From positions 4,464,001-4,528,000 of the forward strand of contig NZ_CP108508.1 in assembly GCF_035917275.1 (NCBI RefSeq): DNA of 64,000 bases. Direction: 5' to 3'. Position 1 is the stretch's first letter. Each line of letters begins with the position of its first letter. Below, piece by piece: positions 29,753-39,313 of this stretch. The translations under genes and the position numbers were made by a program. The stretch is from Streptomyces sp. NBC_01237 (lineage in GTDB: Bacteria; Actinomycetota; Actinomycetes; Streptomycetales; Streptomycetaceae). The notes under the pieces were generated by a model. The model was not told where the DNA came from. It saw only the letters and a list, made by a program, of their open reading frames with translations, and did no database searches.

Positions 29753-31912
29753 TCAGCGTCCGAGCCGTCCTCGGACCATACCCACCAGGCCGTTGACCTC
29801 TTCGATGCGCATCTTCTTCGCGGCTACGAAGAAGATGCTCAGGAGGACGATGCCGCCGCAGATCAGCGCGGCGAGTGAACCGAGGGCCCCCTCGCCGAGG
29901 ACTTCGAGAAGCACGAAGCCCACGCCGCCGCCGACGACGGCCGCGGGGAGCGCCGCCAGGCAGAGCCGGGCGTACGTGCGCACGACCTTGGCACCGTCCA
30001 GGTCGCCGCCCAGCCGGTTGCGCAGGCGGCGCCAGGCGATACCGACACCGACCGCGTAGGCCAGCCCGTACGAGGCCGCCATGCCGACGACCGCCCACCG
30101 GGCGGGAAGCACGACGTAGCACAGTGCGGAGGCCGCGGCGTTGACGGCGGCGACGATGACCGTGTTGTAGAAGGGGGTACGGGTGTCCTCGTAGGCGTAG
30201 AACCCGCGCAGCACGACGTACTGCACGGAGTACGGGATGAGGCCGAGGGCGAAGGCCATCAGGATGAAGCCCATGGACCGTGCGGCCTCGGTGCCGCTGG
30301 AGGCGTACAGCAGGGTGCACATCGGCAGCCCGAGAGCGAGGAACGTGAAGGCGACCGGCACGATGGCGACCGCGGAGTTGCGCAGGCCCTGCGAGATGTC
30401 GTCGCGGACCGCACCGGGGTCGTTGTCGTGGGCGGCGCGCGAGATGCGGGGCAGCAGCGCGGCCATCACGGAGACGGTGATGATGGCCTGCGGCATGCCC
30501 CAGATCAGCTGGGCGTTGGAGTAGGCGAGGAAGCCCGTGCCGTCCTTGCCGGCGAGCTTGCCGGCCGATGTCGCGAGCTGGGTGACGACGAGGACGCCCG
30601 CCTGGTTGGCGAGGACGAACAGGACGGTCCACTTGGCCAGCTTGATCGTCTTGCCGAGGCCGTGGCCCTTCCAGTCGAAACGCGGGCGGAAGCGGAAGCC
30701 TGCCTCCCGCAGGTAGGGGATCATCGCGAGGGCCTGGACGACCAGTCCGAGCAGGGTGCCGATGCCCAGCAGCCGGACGCCCTCCGGCGGGATGGTCTCG
30801 ACCCCCATCCGGGACTCGGCGGAGGTGCCGTAGACCCAGATGAACATGCCGAACGTGAAGATCATGACGATGTTGTTGAGGACCGGGGTCCACATCATCG
30901 CGCCGAACTTTCCGCGGGCGTTGAGGATCTGCCCCATCACCACGTGCACGCCCATGAAGAAGATGGTCGGCAGGCAGTAGCGGGCGAAGGTGACGGCCAC
31001 ACTGTCGGCCGCCGCGTCGTTCGCGATCGTGCTCGACATGAGATGGATCAGCAGCGGCGCGGCGAAGACCGCGGCAGCGACGATCAGGCCGAGCGCGACC
31101 ATCACCAGGGTGAGCAGCCGGTTGGCGTAGGCCTCGCCGCCGTCCTCGTCGTCCTTCATGGAGCGGACGAGCTGGGGTACGAAGACCGAGTTGAGGCCAC
31201 CGCCCACGGTGAGGATGTAGATCATCGTCGGCAGGGTGTACGCGATGGTGAAACTGTCACCGAGCAGCGCGGCACCCAGCGCGGCGGTGATCACCAGGCT
31301 GCGGACGAATCCGGTGAGCCGGGAGACGAGGGTTCCGGCCGCCATCAGCGCGCTGGACTTGAGCAGGCCGGAGGCCCGGCCGCCGGACTTCGGCGGTACC
31401 GGCGCCGGGGCGGCTTCCGGCTCGGGCGGCCCTGGTGGCCTCCCGGTCCCTTCCTGGTCGCGGAAGAGATGCGCGAACGCGTCCGGCTCCTCGTGATTCT
31501 CGGACGCCTGTGTGACGAGGGCATCGACGCCGACGAACTGGGTGGTCGCCGCGTTGTCCCCGTACGGGAGGTGGCGGGAGGGGCCCGCGGGCTCGGGCGG
31601 CGGGGTCTGCGCCCAGAGACGTGGGTCGGGGGCGTACGGAGCCGCGGGCGGCTGCTGGTAGAGCGGCTGCGGCTCCTGGTAGGTGCCGGGGGGCGGCGGC
31701 GGGTGCGAGGCACGGTCGTACAGCGCCTCGTTCACCGGGTCCTGGGCGGCGAGGTCCTGCGCCCGGTAGGGGTCGTGCTCGTAGGCGTGCTGGAGGTACG
31801 GGTCGGGGGGCACCGGGCCGTCCTGGCCGGCACCCGGGGGTACCGGGGGCCCGCCGGTAGATCCTGCTCCGCCCGCGCCTTGGCCGCGGTCACCGTCGTA
31901 CGGCGCGTTCAT
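29753..31912 (-). CDS. murJ: Lipid II flippase MurJ (MviN family)
   Basis: 719 residues. About 180 N-terminal residues form a cytoplasmic Pro/Tyr/Gln-rich extension. Then LLKSSALMAAGTLVSRLTGFVRSLVITAALG opens the MOP-superfamily core of 14 membrane helices, with GLNSVFVPQLVRSM typical of MurJ. It flips undecaprenyl-linked peptidoglycan precursor. The long extension is characteristic of streptomycetes and may be a phosphorylation or interaction platform. The pseudokinase gene follows after 129 bp. Confidence 0.93.
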   Translation of the reverse strand: MNAPYDGDRGQGAGGAGSTGGPPVPPGAGQDGPVPPDPYLQHAYEHDPYRAQDLAAQDPVNEALYDRASHPPPPPGTYQEPQPLYQQPPAAPYAPDPRLWAQTPPPEPAGPSRHLPYGDNAATTQFVGVDALVTQASENHEEPDAFAHLFRDQEGTGRPPGPPEPEAAPAPVPPKSGGRASGLLKSSALMAAGTLVSRLTGFVRSLVITAALGAALLGDSFTIAYTLPTMIYILTVGGGLNSVFVPQLVRSMKDDEDGGEAYANRLLTLVMVALGLIVAAAVFAAPLLIHLMSSTIANDAAADSVAVTFARYCLPTIFFMGVHVVMGQILNARGKFGAMMWTPVLNNIVMIFTFGMFIWVYGTSAESRMGVETIPPEGVRLLGIGTLLGLVVQALAMIPYLREAGFRFRPRFDWKGHGLGKTIKLAKWTVLFVLANQAGVLVVTQLATSAGKLAGKDGTGFLAYSNAQLIWGMPQAIITVSVMAALLPRISRAAHDNDPGAVRDDISQGLRNSAVAIVPVAFTFLALGLPMCTLLYASSGTEAARSMGFILMAFALGLIPYSVQYVVLRGFYAYEDTRTPFYNTVIVAAVNAAASALCYVVLPARWAVVGMAASYGLAYAVGVGIAWRRLRNRLGGDLDGAKVVRTYARLCLAALPAAVVGGGVGFVLLEVLGEGALGSLAALICGGIVLLSIFFVAAKKMRIEEVNGLVGMVRGRLGR

Positions 31913-31961
31913 CGAAACCCCACCTCATCGTCCCCGGCCGACCGGCCACGACAGACATCGC

Positions 31962-34259
31962 TCAACGGTCCACTTTCTCACCAGTTCCCGACGGTGCCCC
32001 GCTTTCCGGACCGGTGTCCGAGGCCGGGTCACTCGGCTGCTCGGGTTCGCCGCCGTTGTCGTCCGCCGCGACGCCCGCGACGGTGCGCTTGCGGTGGCTG
32101 TACATCCTGACGCCCGCGAGGACCAGCAGCAGCAGTCCGCCGGCGATCACCAGCAGCACGGTGGGGGTCACTTCGGAGACCTTCACGGTGAAGGTCATCT
32201 CCTCGCCGTACGGGGTTCCGTCCTCGGTGAAGAGACGTGCCGTGACGTGCGCCTGACCGTTGGCGCTGGTCGCCGCGTCGAACTTCACGGACTGGCTGTG
32301 CCCGCCCGAGATCTTGACCGGCAGCTGGGCCACGGCCCCGTCGTCGTTGAACTTGAGCCGGAGGTTGTCCGACGTCAGCCGGAGCACCAGATGGTCGACG
32401 CCCTGCACCAGCTTGTTCTGCACCGTCACCGGGATCGTCGCGCTGCGGCCGGACAGGGTGACGTCCGACTTCGCGATGAGCTGGACCTCATTGGCGAGGC
32501 TCTGCAGATACGTGCGTACCGCGTCACGGTACTGCTGTGCCTCCAGCGTCCTGCCGCGCCAGGACGTCGACATCGAGCGGTTGATCGCGTTGCCGAAGGG
32601 GGTCACGACCCGCTCGGGCTGCGTGAGGATGACCCGGAAGCTGTTGAGCGAGTCCTGGGTGGTCCTGATGTCCTGGAACGCCTGGGTGGGCAGTTCCTGC
32701 TTGCGGAGCTTCTTCGGGTACGCGGAGGCCCTGGGCACCTTGGTGGTGGCCTTCGCGTCGGGCTTCACCTCGGCCGCCGCCACCAGGTCGAGGGGCTGCG
32801 TCCAGTGGCCCTGGCCGAGCGCCTGCAGGGCGCGGGCCATCGTCTGGGCCTGGGAGGCCGTGGGGATCCGCTGCGGCGCCACGACGACGCTGCGCGCGTT
32901 GTCCGGGGCCTGCTCGGTCAGCGCCAGCGTCTGGGCGAGGAACTTCTGGACCGCCAGGGTCGAGGCGCCGGCCTTCGACATGTCGCCGTCGAACGCGGTG
33001 GAGAGCCTGGCGTCGGCGACGACCGCCGTGGTGCCGCCGCCGATCGGCCGGGCCGCGGTCGGCGTGTACGGCAGGTTGTCGGTCTGCTGGAGACTGTCGC
33101 TGCGGGCGATGATCTTGTGTGCACCCGCAGAGGTGGCGATGTCGACGATCGACGGGTCGACGGCCCCGTTCACGGGCCAGGCGAAGTCCGTGGACGGCTT
33201 CACGTGCAGGACGGTCTCCACCGTCGACGCGGCCACCTCGGAAGCGGTCTGCAGATGGCTCAGGGTGCCGGAGACGTTCTTGCCGCGGTGGGCGATGGAG
33301 GCCAGGTCGGGGTCGGCGAACGGCAGCGCGATCACCTTGCCGTCCTCCACCGCCGCTTCCAGCGAGGTGAGCCACTGCTTGGCGACGGCCTGGTTCTTCC
33401 CCGGGACCGTGGTGTCACCGACCTTGACCTGATAGTTCCCCGTCATCGCGTCGACACCGGCCAGCAGGTCCGGGTCGATGACCCAGGTCACCGGAAGCTG
33501 CCGTCCCAGCGAGACCAGCTGCTCCAGCCGCCCGCCCGGGGCCAGCTCCATGGCGAGGTCGTCGTTCGCGAAGACCGGCGTCTGCTGTTCGTCCGATCCC
33601 GTCTCCGCCGTCACGTGCGGGGAAGTGATCAGCGGCCAGAGGAACGTCAGCTTGGTCTTGCTGTCGGTGTCCTCGGGCTGCCAGGGAAGGAAGGAACGCT
33701 GGATGCCGAGCACCTGCTCGTATGCGGAACCCGAGGTCCGGCCCGACAGCGAGACACCGAGCTGGTAGACGCCCGAGTCGTCCAGATCCAGCTTGTCGAC
33801 GGGGACGGCGAGTGTGAAGTCCTGACTGATTCCGCTGCGCAGCTCGGGGACCTTCAGCGTGTACTTGCCGCCGATCTCGACCGGATCGACTCCGGGGACG
33901 TAACCGGTGCGCTTGGCCGCATCATCGATCTCGCCCCTGCCGGAGAGCCGCGGGCCCACCCGCAGATCGACCTCGGCGTCGTTGATCGTTGCCTTGCCCT
34001 TGTTGGTGAGGGTGCCGGAAACGGTCAGTGTGTCCCCCTCCACCGGTGCGCTCGGGGAGAGCGTGTTCAGGGAGACGGCGACCGTACGGGAGCCGGTGGG
34101 CGCCTTGCCGGTCTCTGCGGCATGCGCCGTCGGACCGGCCAGGAGACCGGGCAGCAGCCCGGCCAGCAACGGAGCCCCGACGATCACGGAGACGGTGCGC
34201 CGCAGCCACCGGCGGGCAGGAGCGGGACTGATCCCCTGGATGTCTGCCGCCTCGGCCAC
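31962..34259 (-). CDS. Large secreted membrane-anchored protein (DUF6049-like)
   Basis: 765 residues. It has an N-terminal signal sequence (RWLRRTVSVIVGAPLLAGLLPGLLAGPTAHAAE), an Ig-like or CARDB-like beta domain (VEGDTLTVSGTLTNKGKATINDAEVDLRVGP), a central domain with repeated Ala/Thr/Asp-rich alpha/beta segments, a second beta domain near 600-690 and a single C-terminal helix (VTPTVLLVIAGGLLLLVLAGVRMYSHRKR) with a short cytoplasmic tail. It ends 49 bp upstream of the murJ start and is probably in the same leftward transcript. It corresponds to a conserved actinobacterial protein between the CCA enzyme and MurJ; function unknown, with a cell-wall role inferred from context. Confidence 0.85.
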   Translation of the reverse strand: MAEAADIQGISPAPARRWLRRTVSVIVGAPLLAGLLPGLLAGPTAHAAETGKAPTGSRTVAVSLNTLSPSAPVEGDTLTVSGTLTNKGKATINDAEVDLRVGPRLSGRGEIDDAAKRTGYVPGVDPVEIGGKYTLKVPELRSGISQDFTLAVPVDKLDLDDSGVYQLGVSLSGRTSGSAYEQVLGIQRSFLPWQPEDTDSKTKLTFLWPLITSPHVTAETGSDEQQTPVFANDDLAMELAPGGRLEQLVSLGRQLPVTWVIDPDLLAGVDAMTGNYQVKVGDTTVPGKNQAVAKQWLTSLEAAVEDGKVIALPFADPDLASIAHRGKNVSGTLSHLQTASEVAASTVETVLHVKPSTDFAWPVNGAVDPSIVDIATSAGAHKIIARSDSLQQTDNLPYTPTAARPIGGGTTAVVADARLSTAFDGDMSKAGASTLAVQKFLAQTLALTEQAPDNARSVVVAPQRIPTASQAQTMARALQALGQGHWTQPLDLVAAAEVKPDAKATTKVPRASAYPKKLRKQELPTQAFQDIRTTQDSLNSFRVILTQPERVVTPFGNAINRSMSTSWRGRTLEAQQYRDAVRTYLQSLANEVQLIAKSDVTLSGRSATIPVTVQNKLVQGVDHLVLRLTSDNLRLKFNDDGAVAQLPVKISGGHSQSVKFDAATSANGQAHVTARLFTEDGTPYGEEMTFTVKVSEVTPTVLLVIAGGLLLLVLAGVRMYSHRKRTVAGVAADDNGGEPEQPSDPASDTGPESGAPSGTGEKVDR

Positions 34260-34441
34260 GCGCCTGCCCGTCCCTCGTCGTCGTCAACTGCTGTCGATCG
34301 TTGTCGGTTCTGCGTCCACGCATGGTAACGATGTGCGCCGGGGCTAAGTGCTGGGGTCCGAGCCACATGATCGGGAGAGTCTTGCAGGGTCCCCGTAAAC
34401 GATGACGTCCGGGCCGGTCCATGCACGTAACCTTTTCTGTT

Positions 34442-35884
34442 GTGCCGAACGCCAACGAAGACAACGCCAGCGCCCTGAGTCAGGTGCAGCACCGCGCAGT
34501 GAGTGAGCTGCTGCGGGTGTCCCCGGTCGCAGACGACCTCGCCCGCCGATTCGAGGAGTCCGGATTCAGCCTCGCCCTGGTGGGCGGCTCGGTTCGCGAC
34601 GCGCTGCTCGGCAGGCTCGGGAACGACCTGGACTTCACCACCGACGCCCGCCCCGAGGACGTGCTCAGGATCGTGCGTCCGTGGGCCGACTCGGTGTGGG
34701 AGGTCGGGATCGCCTTCGGCACCGTCGGCTGCCAGAAGGACGGCTATCAGATCGAGGTCACGACCTACCGGTCGGAGGCGTACGACAGGACCTCACGCAA
34801 GCCGGAGGTCTCCTACGGCGACTCCATCGAGGAAGACCTCGTGCGTCGCGACTTCACGGTCAACGCCATGGCCGTCGCTCTGCCGGCGAAGGAGTTCATC
34901 GACCCGCACGGCGGCCTCAGGGACCTTTCGGAACGAGTGCTGCGTACACCGGGCACGCCCGAGGAGTCCTTCTCCGACGATCCGCTGCGCATGCTGCGGG
35001 CCGCCCGGTTCGCCGCACAGCTGGACTTCGAGGTCGCCCCCGAGGTCGTGACGGCCATGACGGAGATGGCCGGCCGCATCGAGATCGTCTCGGCCGAGCG
35101 GGTCCGTGAGGAACTCAACAAGCTGCTTCTCTCCTCACACCCCCGCAAGGGGCTGGGGCTGCTGGTCGATACGGGTCTGGCCGACCGGGTGCTGCCGGAG
35201 CTTCCCGCGCTGCGGCTCGAAAGTGACGAGCATCACCGTCACAAGGACGTCTACGAGCACTCCCTGACCGTCCTGGAGCAGGCCATCGATCTGGAGGAGG
35301 ACGGCCCCGACCTCGTCCTTCGGCTTGCGGCGCTGCTCCATGACATCGGCAAGCCGAGGACGCGTCGCTTCGAGAAGGACGGCCGGGTCTCCTTCCACCA
35401 CCATGAAGTGGTGGGCGCCAAGATGACCAAGAAGCGGATGACTGAACTCAAGTACTCCAATGACATGGTCAAGGACGTCTCGCAGCTGGTGGAACTGCAT
35501 CTGCGCTTCCACGGCTACGGCGACGGCGAATGGACCGACTCGGCGGTGCGCAGGTATGTGCGCGACGCGGGGCCGCTGCTGGAGCGGCTCCACAAGCTGA
35601 CCCGGTCGGACTGCACGACGCGGAACAAGCGCAAGGCGAATGCTCTCTCGCGGACCTATGACGGGCTGGAGGAGCGCATCGCCCTGCTGCAGGAGCAGGA
35701 GGAGCTGGACTCCATCCGCCCGGACCTGGACGGAAACGAGATCATGCGGGTGCTGGATGTCGGTCCCGGACCGGTGATCGGCAAGGCGTACGCGTTCCTG
35801 CTGGAGCTGCGTCTGGAGAACGGGCCCATGGAGCACGATGCGGCGGTAGCGGCGCTCAGGGAGTGGTGGGCCGCGCAGAGCTGA
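34442..35884 (+). CDS. cca: CCA tRNA nucleotidyltransferase
   Basis: 480 residues from the GTG at 34442; an ATG at 34421 would add seven. There is no clear ribosome binding site for either, suggesting a near-leaderless mRNA. Class II nucleotidyltransferase motifs: LVGGSVRDALLGR, the metal-binding DLDF, RRDFTVNAMA and the ERxxxE region (SAERVREELNKLL). A C-terminal HD domain follows (LHDIGKPRTRRF). The enzyme adds CCA to tRNA 3' ends, needed here because the tRNA-Ile in this window lacks an encoded CCA. Some streptomycete relatives were named poly(A) polymerase. It diverges from the DUF6049-like gene. Confidence 0.93.
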   Translation: MPNANEDNASALSQVQHRAVSELLRVSPVADDLARRFEESGFSLALVGGSVRDALLGRLGNDLDFTTDARPEDVLRIVRPWADSVWEVGIAFGTVGCQKDGYQIEVTTYRSEAYDRTSRKPEVSYGDSIEEDLVRRDFTVNAMAVALPAKEFIDPHGGLRDLSERVLRTPGTPEESFSDDPLRMLRAARFAAQLDFEVAPEVVTAMTEMAGRIEIVSAERVREELNKLLLSSHPRKGLGLLVDTGLADRVLPELPALRLESDEHHRHKDVYEHSLTVLEQAIDLEEDGPDLVLRLAALLHDIGKPRTRRFEKDGRVSFHHHEVVGAKMTKKRMTELKYSNDMVKDVSQLVELHLRFHGYGDGEWTDSAVRRYVRDAGPLLERLHKLTRSDCTTRNKRKANALSRTYDGLEERIALLQEQEELDSIRPDLDGNEIMRVLDVGPGPVIGKAYAFLLELRLENGPMEHDAAVAALREWWAAQS

Positions 35885-35889
35885 GTACC

Positions 35890-35925
35890 CGGTCGGTGAT
35901 GTTTCACGTGAAACATCACCGACCG
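35890..35925. other. 36-bp palindrome with parS site 5 at its core
   Basis: parS GTTTCACGTGAAAC at 35901-35914 is extended on both sides to a perfect 36-bp palindrome (arms start CGGTCGGTGAT). It starts six bases after the cca stop. As RNA it would fold into a long hairpin, so it may also terminate transcription. Confidence 0.9.
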
Positions 35926-35933
35926 CCGCGGAC

Positions 35934-35969
35934 CGAGGGGCGTTGTTTCACGTGAAACAACGCCCCTCG
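35934..35969. other. 36-bp palindrome with parS site 6 at its core
   Basis: parS at 35945-35958 extended to a second perfect 36-bp palindrome (arms start CGAGGGGCGTT), its centre exactly 44 bp from that of site 5. It reaches to within seven bases of the convergent MFS gene. Confidence 0.9.
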
Positions 35970-35975
35970 TGCACG

Positions 35976-37244
35976 CTACGACTCCGTGCTCGTGCGCCTC
36001 CATCGGAACATCGCCACCGCGACGGCCGCGTAGAGCACCGCCACTCCCGCCACCACGGTGACCGACTTCCCGTTCGGGGGCAGCAGCAGGGCCGACATGG
36101 CCGCGGCGCCCACGAACGCGACGTTGAACAGCACGTCATAGAGCGAGAAGACCCTGCCGCGGAAGGAGTCGTCCGCCCCGGTCTGCACCACCGTGTCCGT
36201 CGCGATCTTCGAGCCCTGCGTCACGACTCCGAGAACGAACGCGGCGATCAGCGTCGGCACCAGGGCGAACGACAGCCCCAGCGCGGGTTCCAGGACGGCT
36301 GCCGTCCCGGCGCACACCACCATCCAGCCGTACCGGCCGACGCGCCCCACCGCCCACGGGGTGATTACGGCGGCGACGAAGAAGCCCGCCCCGGAGATGC
36401 CCACGGCCAGGCCCAGCAGGGCGAGGCCGTCGGACTCGTTGTCCGACCAGGCGTAGCGGCACAGCATCAGCACCATCACGGTCAGAGCGCCGTAACAGAA
36501 GCGGAGCACGGTCATGGCGGCCAGCGCGCGGGCCGCGTCCTTGCGTTCCGCCAGATGGCGCAGTCCGGCGACGAGCCCTCGGGCCGTGACCGCCAGTGCC
36601 GCCCGCAGCCGCAGTGGGCTTCCGTCGGGGTCCGGTCCCAGGAGTCCTCGGGGCAGGCTCAGTGAAGCCACTGCGGAGAGGAGGTAGAGCAGCGCGCCCA
36701 GCAGGACCACCGCGGCATCGGACTCGTCGGCCACCAGGCGTACGACGAAGGCGAGACCGCCCCCCGCGGTGGCCGCGAGCGTACCGGCCGTCGGGGAGAG
36801 GGAGTTGGCCATGACGAGGCGGTCGGCGTCGACCACGCGTGGCAGGGCCGCGGAGAGTCCGGCCAGGACGAAGCGGTTGACGGCGGTGACACAGAGGGCC
36901 GAGGCGTAGAAGAGCCAGTCGGGCACCGAGCCGAGGATCAGCAGAGCCGTGCAACAGGCGAGGGTCGCCCGCAACAGGTTGCCGTAGAGGAAGACCTGAC
37001 GGCGCGGCCAGCGGTCCAGCAGTACGCCGGCGAACGGGCCGATCAGTGAGTACGGGAGAAGGAGCACGGCCATCGCCGAGGCGATGGCGCCGGCCGAGGT
37101 CTGTTTCTCCGGAGAGAAGACGACGTGCGCGGCGAGGGCGACCTGATAGACGCCGTCCGCCGACTGGGAGAGGAGTCGCACGGCGAGGAGGCGACGGAAG
37201 TTCCGAAGGCGCAGGAGTATGCGCAGATCACGCGCGACAGGCAT
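35976..37244 (-). CDS. MFS transporter
   Basis: 422 residues from ATG 37244; an upstream in-phase GTG at 37259 would add five. Twelve membrane helices; the loop 2-3 signature GVLLDRWPRRQVFLYGNLLR is the MFS motif A (G-x-x-x-D-R-x-x-R-R/K). It begins PVARDLRILLRLRNFRRLLAVRLLSQSADGVYQVALAAHVVFSPEKQT. The substrate is unknown. It is conserved in this position in streptomycetes, convergent with cca across the double parS palindrome. Confidence 0.85.
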   Translation of the reverse strand: MPVARDLRILLRLRNFRRLLAVRLLSQSADGVYQVALAAHVVFSPEKQTSAGAIASAMAVLLLPYSLIGPFAGVLLDRWPRRQVFLYGNLLRATLACCTALLILGSVPDWLFYASALCVTAVNRFVLAGLSAALPRVVDADRLVMANSLSPTAGTLAATAGGGLAFVVRLVADESDAAVVLLGALLYLLSAVASLSLPRGLLGPDPDGSPLRLRAALAVTARGLVAGLRHLAERKDAARALAAMTVLRFCYGALTVMVLMLCRYAWSDNESDGLALLGLAVGISGAGFFVAAVITPWAVGRVGRYGWMVVCAGTAAVLEPALGLSFALVPTLIAAFVLGVVTQGSKIATDTVVQTGADDSFRGRVFSLYDVLFNVAFVGAAAMSALLLPPNGKSVTVVAGVAVLYAAVAVAMFRWRRTSTES

Positions 37245-37366
37245 GTGAGCAAGCGTCACACACGTCGGGGGCCCCCGGGCGGATTGCCCGGGGACCCCCG
37301 ACGTGAGGCAGGGGAGGAGCGTCGCCGCTCATCGCCCTGGTGAGGCTGTCAGCCGTGCGGGCCGGT

Positions 37367-38449
37367 TCAGCGCTCGATCTCGCCGCTGATGAACTTCTCG
37401 ACGTTCTCGCGGGCCTCGTCGTCGAAGTACTGGACCGGCGGGGACTTCATGAAGTACGAGGACGCGGAGAGGATCGGGCCACCGATGCCGCGGTCCTTGG
37501 CGATCTTCGCCGCACGCACGGCGTCGATGATGACACCGGCGGAGTTCGGGGAGTCCCACACCTCGAGCTTGTACTCAAGGTTCAGCGGAACGTCACCGAA
37601 GGCACGGCCCTCAAGGCGCACGTACGCCCACTTGCGGTCGTCCAGCCAGGCCACGTAGTCCGAGGGACCGATGTGGACGTTGTCCGCACCGAGCTCACGG
37701 TCACGGATCTGCGAGGTGACGGCCTGCGTCTTGGAGATCTTCTTGGACTCGAGGCGCTCACGCTCGAGCATGTTCTTGAAGTCCATGTTGCCGCCGACGT
37801 TCAGCTGCATCGTGCGGTCCAGGACGACGCCCCGGTCCTCGAAGAGCTTCGCCATCACGCGGTGCGTGATGGTGGCGCCGACCTGGGACTTGATGTCGTC
37901 GCCGACGATCGGGACACCGGCCTCGGTGAACTTGTCCGCCCACTCCTTGGTACCGGCGATGAAGACCGGGAGAGCGTTGACGAACGCGACCTTGGCGTCG
38001 ATGGCGCACTGCGCGTAGAACTTCGCAGCGACCTCGGAACCGACCGGCAGGTAGCAGACGAGGACGTCGACCTGCTTGTCCTTGAGGGTCTGGACGATGT
38101 CGACCGGCGCCTCGGTGGACTCCTCGATGGTCTCGCGGTAGTACTTGCCGAGACCGTCGTGGGTGTGACCGCGCTGGACGGTCACGCCCGTGTTCGGCAC
38201 GTCGGCGATCTTGATGGTGTTGTTCTCGCTGGCGCCGATGGCGTCCGCGAGATCGAGGCCGACCTTCTTCGCGTCAACGTCGAAGGCGGCGACGAACTCG
38301 ACGTCGCTGACGTGGTAATCGCCGAACTGGACGTGCATCAGACCGGGCACCTTGCCGGCCGGATCGGCGTCCTTGTAGAACTCGACGCCCTGCACCAGCG
38401 AGGCGGCGCAGTTGCCCACGCCTACGATGGCTACGCGAACCGAACCCAT
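37367..38449 (-). CDS. ino1: Inositol-3-phosphate synthase
   Basis: 360 residues from the ATG at 38449, with AGGGAG nine bases upstream. It converts glucose 6-phosphate to myo-inositol 1-phosphate (1L-myo-inositol 3-phosphate) with bound NAD, the first step toward mycothiol and phosphatidylinositol. The NAD-binding motif is [18 protein letters not shown]; the active-site region includes [14 protein letters not shown] and [18 protein letters not shown], and [13 protein letters not shown]. It lies 68 bp after the padR gene in the same direction and is probably co-transcribed with it. Confidence 0.95.
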   Translation of the reverse strand: MGSVRVAIVGVGNCAASLVQGVEFYKDADPAGKVPGLMHVQFGDYHVSDVEFVAAFDVDAKKVGLDLADAIGASENNTIKIADVPNTGVTVQRGHTHDGLGKYYRETIEESTEAPVDIVQTLKDKQVDVLVCYLPVGSEVAAKFYAQCAIDAKVAFVNALPVFIAGTKEWADKFTEAGVPIVGDDIKSQVGATITHRVMAKLFEDRGVVLDRTMQLNVGGNMDFKNMLERERLESKKISKTQAVTSQIRDRELGADNVHIGPSDYVAWLDDRKWAYVRLEGRAFGDVPLNLEYKLEVWDSPNSAGVIIDAVRAAKIAKDRGIGGPILSASSYFMKSPPVQYFDDEARENVEKFISGEIER

Positions 38450-38517
38450 TCCGGTTGCTCCCTGTGTGTTCTCGGTATGACCGATGAAGGATGAAGTCCT
38501 GCGGATCTGCGGGGACT

Positions 38518-39225
38518 TCACTTGGCGGTGTCGTCGGACGGATCCGGCGGGGTGTTACCCCGGTGCCGGGGCAGGCCGCCCGTCTCTCCAGATGTGTCCT
38601 GCTGAGCGGAGCCCTCGGGCGAGGATCGTCGCTGATCCCGTCCCGACCGCTCGCTCTCGATGAGCTCGTTCAGCCAGCGCACTTCGCGCTCCACGGACTC
38701 CATGCCGTGTCGCTGCAGCTCAAGCGTGTAGTCGTCGAGCCGTTCACGGGTACGGGCGAGGGAGGCTCGCATCTTCTCCAGACGCTCCTCCAGCCTGCTG
38801 CGCCGGCCTTCCAGCACGCGCATCCGCACGTCGCGTTCCGTCTGTCCGAAGAAGGCGAAGCGTGCCGCGAAGTGCTCGTCCTCCCAGGAGTCCGGCCCGG
38901 TGTGCGAGAGCAGCTCCTCGAAGTGCTCCTTACCTTCCGCCGTCAACCGGTAGACGATCTTGGCGCGGCGCCCTGCGAGTGAAGAGGCGGGTGCCGCTGT
39001 CCGGCCGGTGGCCGGCTGAAGGTCCGCCGGCGCACTTCCCGGCTCCTCGATCAACCAGCCACTGGCGACCAGCGTCTTGAGGCAGGGATAGAGGGTGCCG
39101 TAACTGAAGGCGCGGAAGATCCCGAGCGATGTGTTGAGGCGTTTGCGCAGCTCGTACCCGTGCATCGGGGACTCGCGGAGCAGACCGAGGACGGCGAATT
39201 CGAGGATGCCGGAGCGTCTGCTCAC
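38518..39225 (-). CDS. PadR-family transcriptional regulator of ino1
   Basis: 235 residues from a GTG at 39225 with AGGAGGAGG upstream. The winged helix is at the N-terminus ([25 protein letters not shown]...[19 protein letters not shown]), interrupted by a Pro/Ala-rich insertion of about 30 residues before the wing ([19 protein letters not shown]). A long coiled-coil-like helix [31 protein letters not shown] follows, as in PadR subfamily 1 dimers, and then a charged tail. A 33-bp palindrome 56 bp upstream is its probable operator. It would autoregulate and control ino1. Confidence 0.9.
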   Translation of the reverse strand: MSRRSGILEFAVLGLLRESPMHGYELRKRLNTSLGIFRAFSYGTLYPCLKTLVASGWLIEEPGSAPADLQPATGRTAAPASSLAGRRAKIVYRLTAEGKEHFEELLSHTGPDSWEDEHFAARFAFFGQTERDVRMRVLEGRRSRLEERLEKMRASLARTRERLDDYTLELQRHGMESVEREVRWLNELIESERSGRDQRRSSPEGSAQQDTSGETGGLPRHRGNTPPDPSDDTAK

Positions 39226-39280
39226 CTTCGCCTCCTCCTGCTCCGAGTGCTCCCGTGGAGCTCGTACGTCGAACTTATGC

Positions 39281-39313
39281 CGTGCTGATGTATCGAGTCG
39301 ATACATCAGCACG
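39281..39313. promoter_or_regulatory. 33-bp palindromic operator upstream of padR-ino1
   Basis: A perfect inverted repeat with 16-bp arms (inner part GTGCTGATGTATCGA / TCGATACATCAGCAC) around a single central G. It includes ATGT (39288-39291) and ACAT (39303-39306), the half-sites known for PadR regulators. It lies between the divergent padR and pbp genes. Confidence 0.8.
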
